This document shows positions 11,754 to 22,174 of a stretch of 64,000 nucleotides of DNA, piece by piece (position 1 is the stretch's first letter; every line of letters begins with the position of its first letter). The position numbers and the translations under genes were made by a program. This DNA comes from Dendrolimus kikuchii. Lineage: Eukaryota; Arthropoda; Insecta; Lepidoptera; Lasiocampidae. The notes below the pieces were generated by a model, which saw nothing but the letters and a program-made list of their open reading frames with translations, was not told where the DNA came from and did no database searches. The DNA is taken from positions 12,994,338 through 13,058,337 of the forward strand of contig CM034401.1 of assembly GCA_019925095.2 (NCBI GenBank), written 5' to 3'.

Positions 11754-11796
11754 TTTATCGATATAGATATATCGATAAAACGGAAAGCTTTCCGTT
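11754..11796. promoter_or_regulatory. paired TATCGATA motifs and an adjoining perfect palindrome
   Basis: TTTATCGATAT (11754-11764) and ATATCGATAAA (11769-11779) form an 11-bp inverted repeat with a 4-base loop. It is followed directly by the 18-bp palindrome AACGGAAAGCTTTCCGTT (11779-11796). TATCGATA is the DREF/BEAF-32 motif known from Drosophila promoters and boundaries. No gene is recognised nearby, so the role is open. Confidence 0.3.
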
Positions 11797-12779
11797 ATCT
11801 GTTCACGGCTGGAGGTTACCAAAACGATCCCAGACTTCTCCGCTTGTTCTGTAGATAACAAGATAGCATATCGCGGGATCAATTTTGAGACAAAGTTATG
11901 GAAATATAAAGAATATAATTTCCAATTTAAATCTATAGAAGTTCTTCCTTTTCAAATATAGTAGAAATTTGATTAATTATATGTTTTTTAACACATTTAA
12001 GTTTTAACTGACATATTTTCCAATGTCGTTACAAACATATAGCTTTTCACACCTCGATATTACCCATAAAACTAGTGGTCTAAGCATGAAACAAGCTTAG
12101 TTTGTTAGAATTCAATTCATATATTCTGCCTTTGCGAAATGAAATGTAAAGCCTACTAAGTCAAAGTATATTACATTATCACTTGAATTTTTACTAGGTA
12201 ATTATAGCTTAAACCTCCAACCTTGACTAAAGTTTTAAATATAGAATCCATAGAATTTAAATGTCTCATTACCTTATAAAGATCTACCTGTTACATTTAC
12301 AAAGAGGTTTTATTTCGGACATTTGTTCCTTCAAAACGCGATTCATGATTGATTTTCTTTATTTACCGATTTCTCTATACCTAGTTACACAACGCAGTTC
12401 TCTCAGCTGAAACATCAAACCTGTAATATGTGACGACGTTTATGACGTGTTAAAAGGTAGTCAATATACGAATATAAATGTTTTATCGTGTCTATAAACG
12501 AAAAGAACATAAAGAAGTTACAGCCCATAGCGCTTGACATATTGAACTTAAAGCGTTAACATTGGGTGTGTGTATGACGTCATTGAATTTAAACACTATT
12601 TTCGGACCGTAACTTGCTGTAATAAATTTATTACTTGGTCGATTGAACTACCTTGGAATAATGTGACGTGTTATTGCCGATTATCGTATAATTGTGTTTA
12701 CCTGTTAGTTAAATGGACGAAAATTCTAAAAAAATATTGCTACAAAAACCTAAATGTACATGAGCTGAATATTGTAGAT
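11797..12779. other. AT-rich stretch without a gene
   Basis: I see no supported gene or repeat. Confidence 0.45.
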
Positions 12780-13030
12780 GGTTTTATTCCACTTTGGCCA
12801 TTAGAGACGACGAGGAGGTTAGGGCCTCGAAAAAACCTCTGTGCCCCGGCTTCTAATCGGCGGGCGGGCGCCTACCCGTCGGTGGCGGGTTTTAGAGCCA
12901 TTGGCGCCTTGTCGCATAACAGTGGCATCTCAGCGGCTCTCGCTAGCCCATCTGCAGTTTAGTTGGCCATTCATAGGCTTTAGATGGCCATCTCGGGCTT
13001 TGGGTGGCCATCTGTGGCGTCTACCGTTGT
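12780..13030. repeat. GC-rich island with three tandem GGCCAT units
   Basis: A 250-bp GC-rich patch lies in AT-rich DNA. Its right end has three diverged units of about 22 bp, each holding TGGCCATY (near 12963, 12985 and 13008). It overlaps two out-of-phase small reading frames, neither recognisable. A retroelement remnant is the most likely source. Confidence 0.4.
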
Positions 13031-13696
13031 CTTATGTAAAACAAATAATAGAAATAGTATCTACCTGGCCGAGCAAGACACATAACTTCTGCTTAAATTG
13101 TATATAAGTACAATACATAGTTAAGTTTTGATATGCAACACATCTATACATCATTATGCTTGGTACATTATGCTTGTGGACTAAGAGCCCGGTCGACTCT
13201 AGACCTACGTTATAGTATAAAGAGCTGAATTTTTTTCTGCGCATGCATACAACCACAGGTATAAACAATTGGTTTCTATAAACTTAAATTCCTAAAGGTT
13301 TTGGCGTAGATCAGATAACACAGGCGTATAAAATATAAACTTTAGAAATTATGAAATAGAGAATTCCGAAAAATTTAAGGTTACCAGAATTAAGTACCAG
13401 AGCTACTTAATAATTTACATAAATGTGTCTGATGATTCCATATAAAACGTACCTATATGTTAACATACTACAATTTAAGCAGAAAGTGACGAGCACTAGT
13501 TAAAAATTTAAAAACATACACTAATTTAGACTTTCATCAATCTTTGACCGATTTAGTATAAAAATGTACCTAATTATTTATGATGTCTTGAAATGCTAGT
13601 TTTGTTTAAAATGCTTTATGCATAACACTGCTATATATATATTTTTCGGGATAAAAAGTGCCCTATATACATTCAATAATAACAAACATCTAAAGT

Positions 13697-13757
13697 TATT
13701 CAAATTCAAAAGTTTTTATTCAAAATAAGTTCCACTGGAGAACACTTTTTGAAGGTC
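13697..13757 (-). mobile_element. 3' tail of a LINE
   Basis: On the minus strand this ends GAATAAAAACTTTTGAATTTGAAT, a typical (TTGAA)n-like LINE tail, preceded by GTTCTCCAGTGGAACTTATT. It abuts the CR1-type copy that runs the other way. Only about 60 bp remain. Confidence 0.4.
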
Positions 13758-14912
13758 ATACACATAACTAACTTCTGTCAATTTTCTGATTGTGATATTA
13801 AGAAGAGCTTAATGTCTATCAGCTCTAATGCAGTCGGCAGCGACAGTATTAGCCGCAATATGATCATTCCTATATTAGACGATATCATTCACGTAATCAC
13901 CCACATTCTCAATGCTTCTGTATCTTCTGGTACATTTCCTGACTCCTGGAAGGAAGCTCATGTAATCCCATTACCTAAAAAACCCAATCCTTCTTCTTTT
14001 TCCGAATATCGTCCCATTTCCATCCTACCTTTCCTCTCTAAAGTACTGGAGCGGCTTGTACACAAACAACTCAGCGTTTTCCTTAACACCAATTCACTTA
14101 TCAATCCTTTACAATCTGGGTTCCGTCCAGGACATAGCACCACTACTGCGCTGGTTAAGATCACTGAAGATATCCGTCATGGTATGGGAAATGGTCTATT
14201 GACTATACTATCGCTGCTTGACTTCAGTAGTGCTTTCAATAATGTTGACTTTGATGTCCTTCTAGGAATCTTGAGTTCTTTTAACATATCTCCAACAGCT
14301 ATTGACTGGTTTCGTAGTTACCTGTTTGGACGCCGGCAACGCATTCGCATCGATGATGTTTATTCATCATGGTGTGATTTGTCTGCTGGTGTTCCTCAGG
14401 GCGGCGTCTTATCACCTCTCTTATTTGCTATCTTCATTAACTCGATTTCCAATAATCTTTCTTCGTCATACCACCTCTATGCAGATGATTTGCAGATCTA
14501 TACACAATGCAATTCTAGTGACCTTTGTGAAGCTATCCACAGAACTAATAAGGATTTCACTACAATACTCGCCTGGAGCAAAGCTCATGGTCTTATGGTG
14601 AACCCAAATAAAACGAAGGTTATCATAATCGGTAGTTGTAGACTTATTTCCAGAATTGATCGGTTGTCACTTCCCCGTGTTTTATTTGACAATATAGACA
14701 TAGAAATTAGTGAAACTGTTAAGAATCTGGGAGTCGTCATTGACAGAGAACTGTCTTGGCGGCCTTATGTAACTGAAATCAGTAGGAAACTTTTCGCGTC
14801 ATCCGCTTCGCTCAGAAGGTTGAAGAATTTCCTACCTACTGCTACTAAGGTTATGCTTGCACAATCCTTGCTTCTCCCCCTACTTGATTATATGCAAATG
14901 CCTGCTATCTAA
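13749..14912 (+). CDS. CR1-type LINE reverse transcriptase (5'-truncated)
   Basis: This 387-codon frame holds the core of a non-LTR reverse transcriptase. It has WKEAHVIPLPKK, SEYRPISILPFLSKVLERLV, SGFRPGHSTTTAL, LLDFSSAFNNVDFDVLL, GVPQGGVLSPLLFAIFIN and the catalytic YADDLQIY (near 14477), then the thumb with NPNKTKVIIIG and LGVVIDRELSW. The wording fits the CR1/L2 group. The first ATG is not a true start because the copy is truncated in the N-terminal part of RT and has no endonuclease. The frame ends early because two extra bases near 14890 shift it. In another frame the match resumes immediately with NITQEQLDKLERFQN, continues to LPIRFRRNVHLLSLLHNIL, breaks once more near 15126 and finishes with AVRLWNSLPFPTRQAKS and a stop at 15277-15279. 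Confidence 0.85.
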   Translation: MKVIHITNFCQFSDCDIKKSLMSISSNAVGSDSISRNMIIPILDDIIHVITHILNASVSSGTFPDSWKEAHVIPLPKKPNPSSFSEYRPISILPFLSKVLERLVHKQLSVFLNTNSLINPLQSGFRPGHSTTTALVKITEDIRHGMGNGLLTILSLLDFSSAFNNVDFDVLLGILSSFNISPTAIDWFRSYLFGRRQRIRIDDVYSSWCDLSAGVPQGGVLSPLLFAIFINSISNNLSSSYHLYADDLQIYTQCNSSDLCEAIHRTNKDFTTILAWSKAHGLMVNPNKTKVIIIGSCRLISRIDRLSLPRVLFDNIDIEISETVKNLGVVIDRELSWRPYVTEISRKLFASSASLRRLKNFLPTATKVMLAQSLLLPLLDYMQMPAI

Positions 14913-15595
14913 ACATAACCCAGGAACAACTAGATAAGCTAGAACGCTTTCAAAATGTTTGTATCCAGTTCATATTTGGTTTGCGTAAATATGACCATGT
15001 CTCCGAATTTCGTGATAAGCTTAAATGGTTACCTATTCGCTTTCGCCGGAATGTTCACTTACTCTCACTTTTGCACAATATCCTTTATAATCCCTGTTCT
15101 TGCGCTCAAATGAAAATCTTTTGTTAACAACACCTGCACACACTTCATCCTTCGTAGGAATTTCTTTTGCCGTACAGGCTGTTCGACTGTGGAACTCCCT
15201 CCCCTTTCCAACCAGACAAGCTAAATCAATGACTACATTTAAACGTATGGTCACTGACCATTATTGGTCTATTAAATAAAAATTGTTGCATTAAATGAAT
15301 GTATCTATTGTTCGTATATATATTTATAATATCATCGTATATCTAATTATATATGTATATCTGTATGTATATATGTATATCTGTATATATGAGTAGATAG
15401 TACTTTATTTATATCTTATTTAATTTTTTTGTAATACACCACCAAAAATCTTATATTGAAATTTCGTTTAAAATCTCCTTAGACACCGGGTTGCCTGGAA
15501 GAGATCGCTATAAGCGATAAGGCCGCCCATTGTTCTAATGCAAATGTATCCAAACCAATTGTCTAGATTTAAGTTTATGGTGAACAATAAAAGGG
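13758..15595 (+). mobile_element. CR1-type LINE copy with its 3' untranslated region
   Basis: The copy comprises the damaged RT frame and a 3' region from 15280 to about 15595. That region includes a run of TATATGTATATCTG repeats and a conserved block with the hairpin ATCGCT-ATA-AGCGAT (15504-15518), flanked by TTGCCTGGAAG and AAGGCCGCC. The end is GTTTATGGTGAACAATAAA. The same 3' block recurs at 44990-45145 and, inverted, at 26455-26636, so it marks the family end recognised by its enzyme. Confidence 0.8.
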
Positions 15596-15599
15596 GTAA

Positions 15600-15867
15600 A
15601 CTCCGAAATTACTAAACTGACCTTGACGAAAATTTGTACCTATGTGTCATTTGATCTAACTTAAAAGATAGGGATGTTTTTATCTCGATTATCGACCTCA
15701 ATTATAAAATTCTATCTTTAGTGTGTTTTGATTTTGATGACTTTTTGTGTGTTCGAGTGGGTCCCCGGAAGGTTCAAATTCAAAAATGAACCCGGTAGGT
15801 GGCACTGCAGTCGTGTTTTTAACTATTTTTTATTTCGAGGCAGAACAATGACTTCTGGGACCGCTAG
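15600..15867 (+). mobile_element. non-autonomous Helitron, family A, 5'-truncated
   Basis: It shares GTCCCCGGAAGGTTC, CCGGTAGGTGGCACTG and the GC-rich CTAG end (15864-15867, then T) with 2135-2472. The 5' end appears lost against the CR1-type copy. Confidence 0.65.
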
Positions 15868-16004
15868 TGTAGTTATAAAATATTGTCTTACGGTTCAGTA
15901 GCCATTTGACAAAAATCGAAACCTTGTTAAGATTGTCACGTTCAACTGTCTAAATCTAAGGTGAAATGGTAGAACCAAGTAAGAATCATTATCTTGATGG
16001 CAGC

Positions 16005-16130
16005 CCTTAGGGTGTCGGCTCGATCGGTGTGATACCACGCTCTCAATTGCACACGGCGTGATACTGTTAGCCTTGAGATAGTTGTGTTTCGTATGATAAG
16101 CAAGAGTTCCAACGGTACACCACCTCCTCT
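16005..16130 (+). repeat. dispersed repeat, partner of 27812-27935
   Basis: The segment with CTTAGGGTGTCGGCTCGATC, GTGATACCACGCTCTC and GTTAGCCTTGAGATAG matches the reverse complement of 27812-27935 with scattered changes. It is probably an untranslated end of a retroelement. Confidence 0.6.
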
Positions 16131-16238
16131 CCTTACCCCATCTGTTTTACCTCACCCCCTTATTCTATTTCTCTATCCCATTCTTCCTGTCTGATCCCTT
16201 TATCCCATCTGTTCTATCCCATCTCTCCTATTTTTATT
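16118..16238 (+). repeat. pyrimidine-rich degenerate tandem tract
   Basis: About 120 bases are nearly all C and T on this strand, built from variants of TCCCATCTGTTCTA spaced 15-25 bp. Such tracts can form triplex DNA. No gene uses it as far as I can see. Confidence 0.6.
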
Positions 16239-16435
16239 AAAGTCACTAGATAGTGAAATGTCTGCTTTTAAAGCTGTATTTGTAGTAGATCTCTCTAAGT
16301 TTTCAGCTATAAGATAGAAAGTGCTGAAAAAATTAAATTAGTTTACTGCAAACAATACTTTCAGCGAAATCATTTTTTATCGTAGTTAACTTATAAACCT
16401 ACCGAAGTCCTTGGTCCTTCAGTTTTATTTATCAA

Positions 16436-16649
16436 CTAGCGGCTCGGCGCGGTTTCACCCGCGCTCTGTCCCGCTCCCGTGGTATATAGCGTCATGTTAT
16501 ATAGCCTATGACACTCCCTGTTAACGTAGCTTTCTAACAGTAAAAAAATTAAAAATCGATTTAGTAGATCCAGAGATTACTCCACACTACAACGTCACAA
16601 TTTCACAAACTCACAAAGTTTACCTCTTTATAATGTTAGTATATATAGA
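16436..16649 (-). mobile_element. short non-autonomous Helitron
   Basis: Same family as 11066-11262, ending in CTAG (forward 16436-16439). Its other end reads TCTATATATACTAACATTAT on the minus strand, giving the expected 5' TC. It encodes nothing. Confidence 0.75.
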
Positions 16650-17560
16650 GTATAGATTACTAGTATTTCAAAGATACCTCCGTCGATCTACATAAACACA
16701 GCCTATACGTACGTCGAAATATTCACGTGTCAATGGACATATAATGAGCAACCATTAGACATACAAGAAGTCATCATTAGCCAATATGTATAATATAATA
16801 ACTGATCGATAATCATGAACATCGCAGAGCGTGATAAAATTCTACGACGCGTTATCGATAATGACAAAAGATTTTTAGCGACATCGAGACGTCGCAAAAT
16901 ATTAAATGCATATATCGTAATAACAGAAGAAGAGATTGAATCTCTATCAATTCTACTCAGTCATTTTATATCAACATATTTGCATATTTTACCGATATGA
17001 CATAAAAATTAGACCCAACTTGTTCCAGTGGCCTCCAACTTGCCTGTTGTAGCCACTGTATGCCTCACAGTTATTAAATTACTATTTAAAGAGTCTTGAT
17101 ATCGTCTCATATATACAAAAAAACAACAATATAATAAAGTAAATACATAAAGAGTTACATAAATACAGCACTTACTTAGTTTACTGAACATGAAGAAACT
17201 TGTTGGTATAGCGATTCTGTCTGCCTCATTCCACGTACCACTTAAATTCAATTAAAGTCAATTATATCTTCGAAGTCTTAAATAACCAGTAGCTTGTAAA
17301 TACTTGTTATATACTTGTTATATAGATCTTACTAGCAATATGTAGTAAATATAAACATATCGTGGCCAATAGTAAGTAAGGAATACTTGCTTGATATTGG
17401 TTGTATTATTTAAATTTATCCCTACATTCTGTTTCAAAGTTATGTGTCTTTACTCTTCTTAAGAATTGCTAATAAATCTTTATTATTGACTACGACAGAT
17501 CTAAATATCTGCCGTTTTGTGATACCTAGCACGATGCATGGGCAAGAAAATAGGCAAGTT
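16650..17560. other. AT-rich stretch without a gene
   Basis: Small frames at 16815-17000 and 17009-17251 match nothing I recognise. No repeat was recognised. Confidence 0.4.
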
Positions 17561-17563
17561 TTT

Positions 17564-17812
17564 TTATTTTTTTATTTTTTATTGCAGGAGTTCAGCAGAC
17601 AGGCAGATGGCCCACTTGATGGAAAGCGGTTACCATCGCCTATGGGCATTTGCAATACCAGAGGTGCTACAAATGCGCTGCTGCTCTTTCAAGGGAGACT
17701 GGAACCTGGTCACTAATGCCGGAACACACTCAAGGTTATTATGGCGACATACTTTGACCAGGGGTGGTAGCCATCCAGTGGGGTAAATGCCCTACCACCT
17801 GGCAAAAGTGAA
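17564..17812 (-). mobile_element. poly-A retroposon, family Z
   Basis: Read on the minus strand, the unit ends with CTGCCTGTCTGCTGAACTCC, then GCAATAAAAAAT and a long A-rich tail (forward 17562-17585). The body (GCATTAGTGACCAGGTTCCA and neighbours) is shared with copies at 27007, 39144, 53341, 54640 and 56036 and with fragments elsewhere. No protein and no tRNA-type promoter boxes are visible. It is a short non-autonomous retroposon or the 3' region of a LINE. This copy lacks the distal 5' part seen at 39144. Confidence 0.7.
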
Positions 17813-17849
17813 ATCTAAGAGGAACACCTACTTACGACTACTTACTTCG

Positions 17850-18093
17850 ACGGCCTCTGTGGTTGAGCGGGCTAAGCCTTTGCCGGCGTACCTCACTGCA
17901 ACGCAGAGGTTCCGGGTTCGATTCCTGGTATAGTAAATCTCGGAAACGTATTTTCTCCGTTATTTACTATGGTCTGGGTGTCTGGGATCGGCCCCAGAGT
18001 AGTCCGTTGTATACTACTCATAACACAAGCGTAACTTGCTTAATTTGGGGATATACAATGTGTGTGTTTGTCTGCCGATTATTATTATTATTA
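17850..18093 (+). mobile_element. tRNA-derived SINE with intact promoter boxes
   Basis: The head carries an A box TGGTTGAGCGGG (17860-17871) and a B box GGTTCGATTCC (17915-17925), both matching the RNA polymerase III consensus. The body has GTCTGGGATCGGCCCCAGAG and the 3' end is an (ATT)n run to 18093. Related bodies occur at 52680-52830 and, inverted, at 37500-37692. The element is non-coding and would move by borrowing a LINE enzyme. Confidence 0.8.
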
Positions 18094-18202
18094 CTTACGT
18101 TATCAATTTGGGCTTTATGAATATTAATTTACAATCACTCCTTGTCATCGATTAGACAGCATAGCGTATTATTATTGATAAAATGTATACATTGCTTTAA
18201 CT

Positions 18203-18266
<64 letters not shown>
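18203..18266. repeat. (TA)n(TG)n microsatellite
   Basis: A TA run passes into about 24 TG repeats, directly before a Helitron fragment. Confidence 0.95.
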
Positions 18267-18268
<2 letters not shown>

Positions 18269-18541
18269 AATCAATCACTGTTCGTTAGTTTCGCTAAAAC
18301 TCGAGGACGGCTGGACTGATTTGACTAATTTTGATTTTGAATTATTTGTGGAAGTCCAGGCAAGGTTTAAAAGATGAGTAAATATGAAAAAAATGCTTGG
18401 AATATAGTAAAAACAACAATTTCGCTTTCCCTTGGAACCTATTCCTACCTGTCAAACATTTGATGTTCGTCCCATCGTTCAGAAATCAACGTTTTTTATT
18501 TGTTGATTCTGAGGCGGTACGAAGTTTGGCGGGTCAGATAG
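18266..18541 (+). mobile_element. Helitron-like element, family E
   Basis: It begins after the TG repeat with ATAAATCAATCACTGTTCG and holds CTCGAGGACGGCTGGACTGA. Its end, CGGGTCAGATAGT, looks like a mutated Helitron CTAGT end. The first 100 bases match the partial element at 63880-64000. Confidence 0.55.
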
Positions 18542-18840
18542 TATTTTTATAATAAAGAATATTGCATTTTATTTCAACACATTTGATGATATAGTATATA
18601 AGACCTTAAACAGCCTGTTGCTGAATCTCGTCGTTGGAAGAACTTACCTAAACGGTCGGAATAACTAGCAGAGCTACTTGTACAACGTCAACCCATAATT
18701 CCTGATAGAGACAGAAGTATAAAGGCCTCATATGCAGATATGTCTTAATAAATGTTTATTTATTGCTAAACGGGTAGACGGTTTACCTGATAGCAAATGA
18801 CTACCGTCACCCATGGACTACTACTAATATATAATTATAC

Positions 18841-18841
<1 letters not shown>

Positions 18842-18899
<58 letters not shown>

Positions 18900-18950
18900 G
18901 TATATACATATATATATATATATTTATATACCTATATATATGTGTCTATA
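18842..18950. repeat. (TA)n microsatellite
   Basis: About 110 bases of TA repeat with a few interruptions. Confidence 0.95.
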
Positions 18951-19704
18951 TGTATATACATAATACTAAAAGAGATTAATGCGTTGGTTGCCTGTCTTGT
19001 TCAGACTTATCTATTTATACCTTTTTTGAAGTGCTTCAATTTATAACGCTCGCATATGCCACTAAAGCTTTCGTACTTCAATAGCCGACCTACTAACAGC
19101 ACCTCCTTATTTTTCCATTATTCTAAACCAGGGTTACAAGACAATGGATACCTTCGCGATTGTTATGCGCTGACCCTTACGCATATAGCTGTCGTAAACG
19201 GACACCTGCTATTTCAATAACAGAATCCCATCACGGAAGGGGAAGATCACTTACGGAATACCTGCCTGCCACCAGTCTGGACGACCATGATATGGGTGAC
19301 GGCAGAAGTGTTCCCTGGAGCCGGTACCTGCAGTTTTCCAATATAATCATTTCTACTTATAAGTTGTAATCAAAATATTTGGTGAGCATATTGCTGTTAA
19401 TTTATTTGATACTAAAACAGTCTAATTCCTCGAATAACCGAATAAAATATACTAAATAAACAATTCAATAACCTTGAAACTGTTTATTACAGCGTAGTAA
19501 TACGTTTCAACAACGCAAAGCCGTACTAATTACGAAAAAAGCAAACACTTTGTTTTTCTTTAATAAAAAATAAAGAAAATTTAGCACTATATAAATAGTG
19601 TCAGCGAAATTTACTCGTAATAGAACACGGGGTATCGAGCGAGATAACAAGATTAAGCTGGTTTAAAAAACATAAAAAGTTTATCGCAAACTGTTTTATT
19701 TCAG

Positions 19705-19774
19705 GGTTGTGGGTGTAATGATCTTAGTCACGGCAACTGGTGGATTTGTTGACGTAAGCCTTCAAAAGAACAAG
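19705..19774 (+). other. candidate host exon, 70 bp
   Basis: A good acceptor (CTGTTTTATTTCAG, ending 19704) and a donor (GTGAGA, from 19775) bracket 70 bases with one open frame in phase 2. That frame encodes 23 residues (starting VVGVMILVTATGG), and the other two frames contain stops. I do not recognise the peptide. Splice signals alone arise by chance in AT-rich DNA, so this remains a candidate. Confidence 0.2.
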
Positions 19775-20261
19775 GTGAGAAAGGTTTTATAAATAGATTT
19801 TGAGGTAGGTAAATAGGTATTCGATTGTTCCTTTATTTAGGTAAGAATTTCGTTGTATATTTCTATTAAAGAAAAGATGATCTTAATTTGCTGGCTCTGA
19901 CAGTCAACATAGGAATAAAAACACAAATTTTCTACGTTTTCTACATTCACACACGCACGCACACACACGCGATCATACACCCACATACACGCACTCTTTT
20001 AGATTTTTCTTTTAAAGTTGTGTTAAATGTATTTTATGTTAATATGTTTAGGTACGTTAAGGAAGAGGATACTAGCCCCTACAATACAGTGCAAACTAGT
20101 TTAGGGGCTAGTAGAATCTAAAAAATACTATCTGATCAATGTATAAGTTTCAAATAAATAAAAAATGTACTTTTGCCAATGCCGAAAGTTTTAAGCTGTT
20201 AGTGTAGCTCTACATGGTTGTGCGATGACAACTCCCCCTCCACTCATAAAACGTGATATCT
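19775..20261. other. stretch without a recognised gene
   Basis: A short CA-rich run lies at 19947-19992. Nothing else was recognised. Confidence 0.4.
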
Positions 20262-20690
20262 ATGATATTATAAAATTCTAAACATGCCATGTCTGTACAT
20301 TAAAGCCATTAAAAAACAGGAATATATTATAACTAGAGTTTACCCCGCGGCTCCGCCGCGCGTCAAACTCTAGTGCGTACCTCTTGTTTTAAAAGCAGGC
20401 GTTAATACAGGATATATATGGTATTGTATTTTTATGTTGGTGCTATTTGCCCTCGGAAGATTTACTTCATTTTATGTCGCAAACTATCCTATCTACCGGG
20501 ATGAATAGAATCTATGTCCATTTTCGGTATTCAGACAGACAGATCGAGAGAAAGTCACATTTTTTAAAGATTGTGAATTTTTGTATCTATGAACTTGATA
20601 AATGATTGGTCCCCCATACAAACTTTAATACCTTATTTCAACCCGTTCTAGTTTTATTTATATAAATAAATATTGTGTAAACTACACAAA

Positions 20691-21830
20691 CGACCAAAAC
20701 TACCAAACATACTAAAACTGCCGAAACTACCAAATCTACCAACCGAAACTACTAAATCCACCAACCAAAACTACCACAACTACCTAAACTACCACAATTA
20801 CCAGATCTACCAATCAAAACTACCACAATTACCAAATCTACCAATCAAAACTACCACAACTACCAAAACTACCACAACTACCAAAACTACCACAATTACC
20901 AAAACTACCAATCAAAACTACCACAACTACTAAAACTACCACAATTACCAAATCTACCAATAAAAACTACCACAACTACCAAAATCACCCAACTAACAAA
21001 ACTACCACAACTACCAAAACTACCACAACTATCAAAACTACCACAACTATCAAAACTACCAAAACTACCACAACTATCAAAACTACCGCAACTACCAAAA
21101 CACGCAAATCTACTGCAACTAAAACAACCGAATAAACCAAATCGACCAACCAAAACTACCACAACTTTCTAAACTACTCAACCAACCAAAACTACCACAA
21201 TTATCAAAACTACCGCAACTACCAAAACAACCGAATATACCAAATCGACCAACCAAAACTACCACAACTATCAAAACTACCACAACTATCAAAACTACCA
21301 CAACTACCAAAATAACCGAATCTACCAACGAAAACTACTATAACTACCAAATCTACAAACCAAAACTACCATAACTACCAAAACTACCACAACTACCAAA
21401 TCTACCCAAACTTTCAAATCCACCAATCAAAACTACCACAACTATCTAAACTACCACAATTACCAAATCTACCAATCAAAACTACCACAACTACCTAAAC
21501 TACCATAAATACCAAATCTACCAATCAAAACTACCACAACTACCAAAACTACCACAACTAACAATACTACCACTACTACCTACCAAAACTACCACAACTA
21601 CTGAAACTACCAAATCTACAAACCAAAACTACCACAACTACCAAAACTACCACAACTACCAAATCTACCGAAACTACCAAATCTACAAAACAAAACTACC
21701 ACAACAACCAAAACAACCGAAACTACCAAAACTACCAGCATAAACTACCGAAAATAGCAAAACTACCACAACTACCAAAACTACCTAAACGACCAAATTG
21801 ACCAAAATAAACAAAATGACGAAAATGGCA
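20691..21830 (+). repeat. G-poor minisatellite of about 9-bp units
   Basis: More than 100 diverged copies of a 9-base unit, mainly CTACCAAAA and CTACCACAA, with higher-order blocks such as AAATCTACCAACC. G is almost absent from this strand. Because the period is a multiple of three, long frames stay open on both strands, which explains the Thr/Asn/Tyr-rich and Gly/Ser/Phe-rich frames here. The block is absent from the sister Helitron at 29054-31811. Confidence 0.9.
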
Positions 21831-22137
21831 AACCACAAATAAAAAACCTATCCTAGTTTCCGGGATAAACTTTACATAAATCTATCCCAGTATCCGGGAT
21901 GAAAAGTATCCCTTGGCCACCCTCGGTATTAAAATTAAATATGTACCGAGTATCAGCCAAATCGGTCCAATAGTCTTTCCATAAAGGGATAACAAACAGA
22001 GAGACAAATATACTTTTATCCCGGAAACTATCCCATTTTCCGGGATAAAAAGTATCCTATGTTCATTCTCGACATCGAAAATATATATATACTGAGTTTC
22101 ATCCAAATCGGTCCAGTAGTTTTTACGTGAAAACGGA

Positions 22138-22139
<2 letters not shown>

Positions 22140-22174
<35 letters not shown>
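22140..22174 (+). repeat. (ACAG)n microsatellite in a Helitron
   Basis: About eight ACAG units near the 5' end of the family C Helitron, a common position for such repeats in these elements. Confidence 0.9.

Noticed and set aside
17850..17930. tRNA gene
   Set aside because: Boxes A and B are present, but the sequence continues into a SINE body with related copies and an (ATT)n tail, so it is not a tRNA gene.
20905..21328. Gly/Ser/Phe/Cys-rich silk-like frames
   Set aside because: They arise because the minisatellite period is a multiple of three. Frames are open on both strands, and there is no start context or splice signal.
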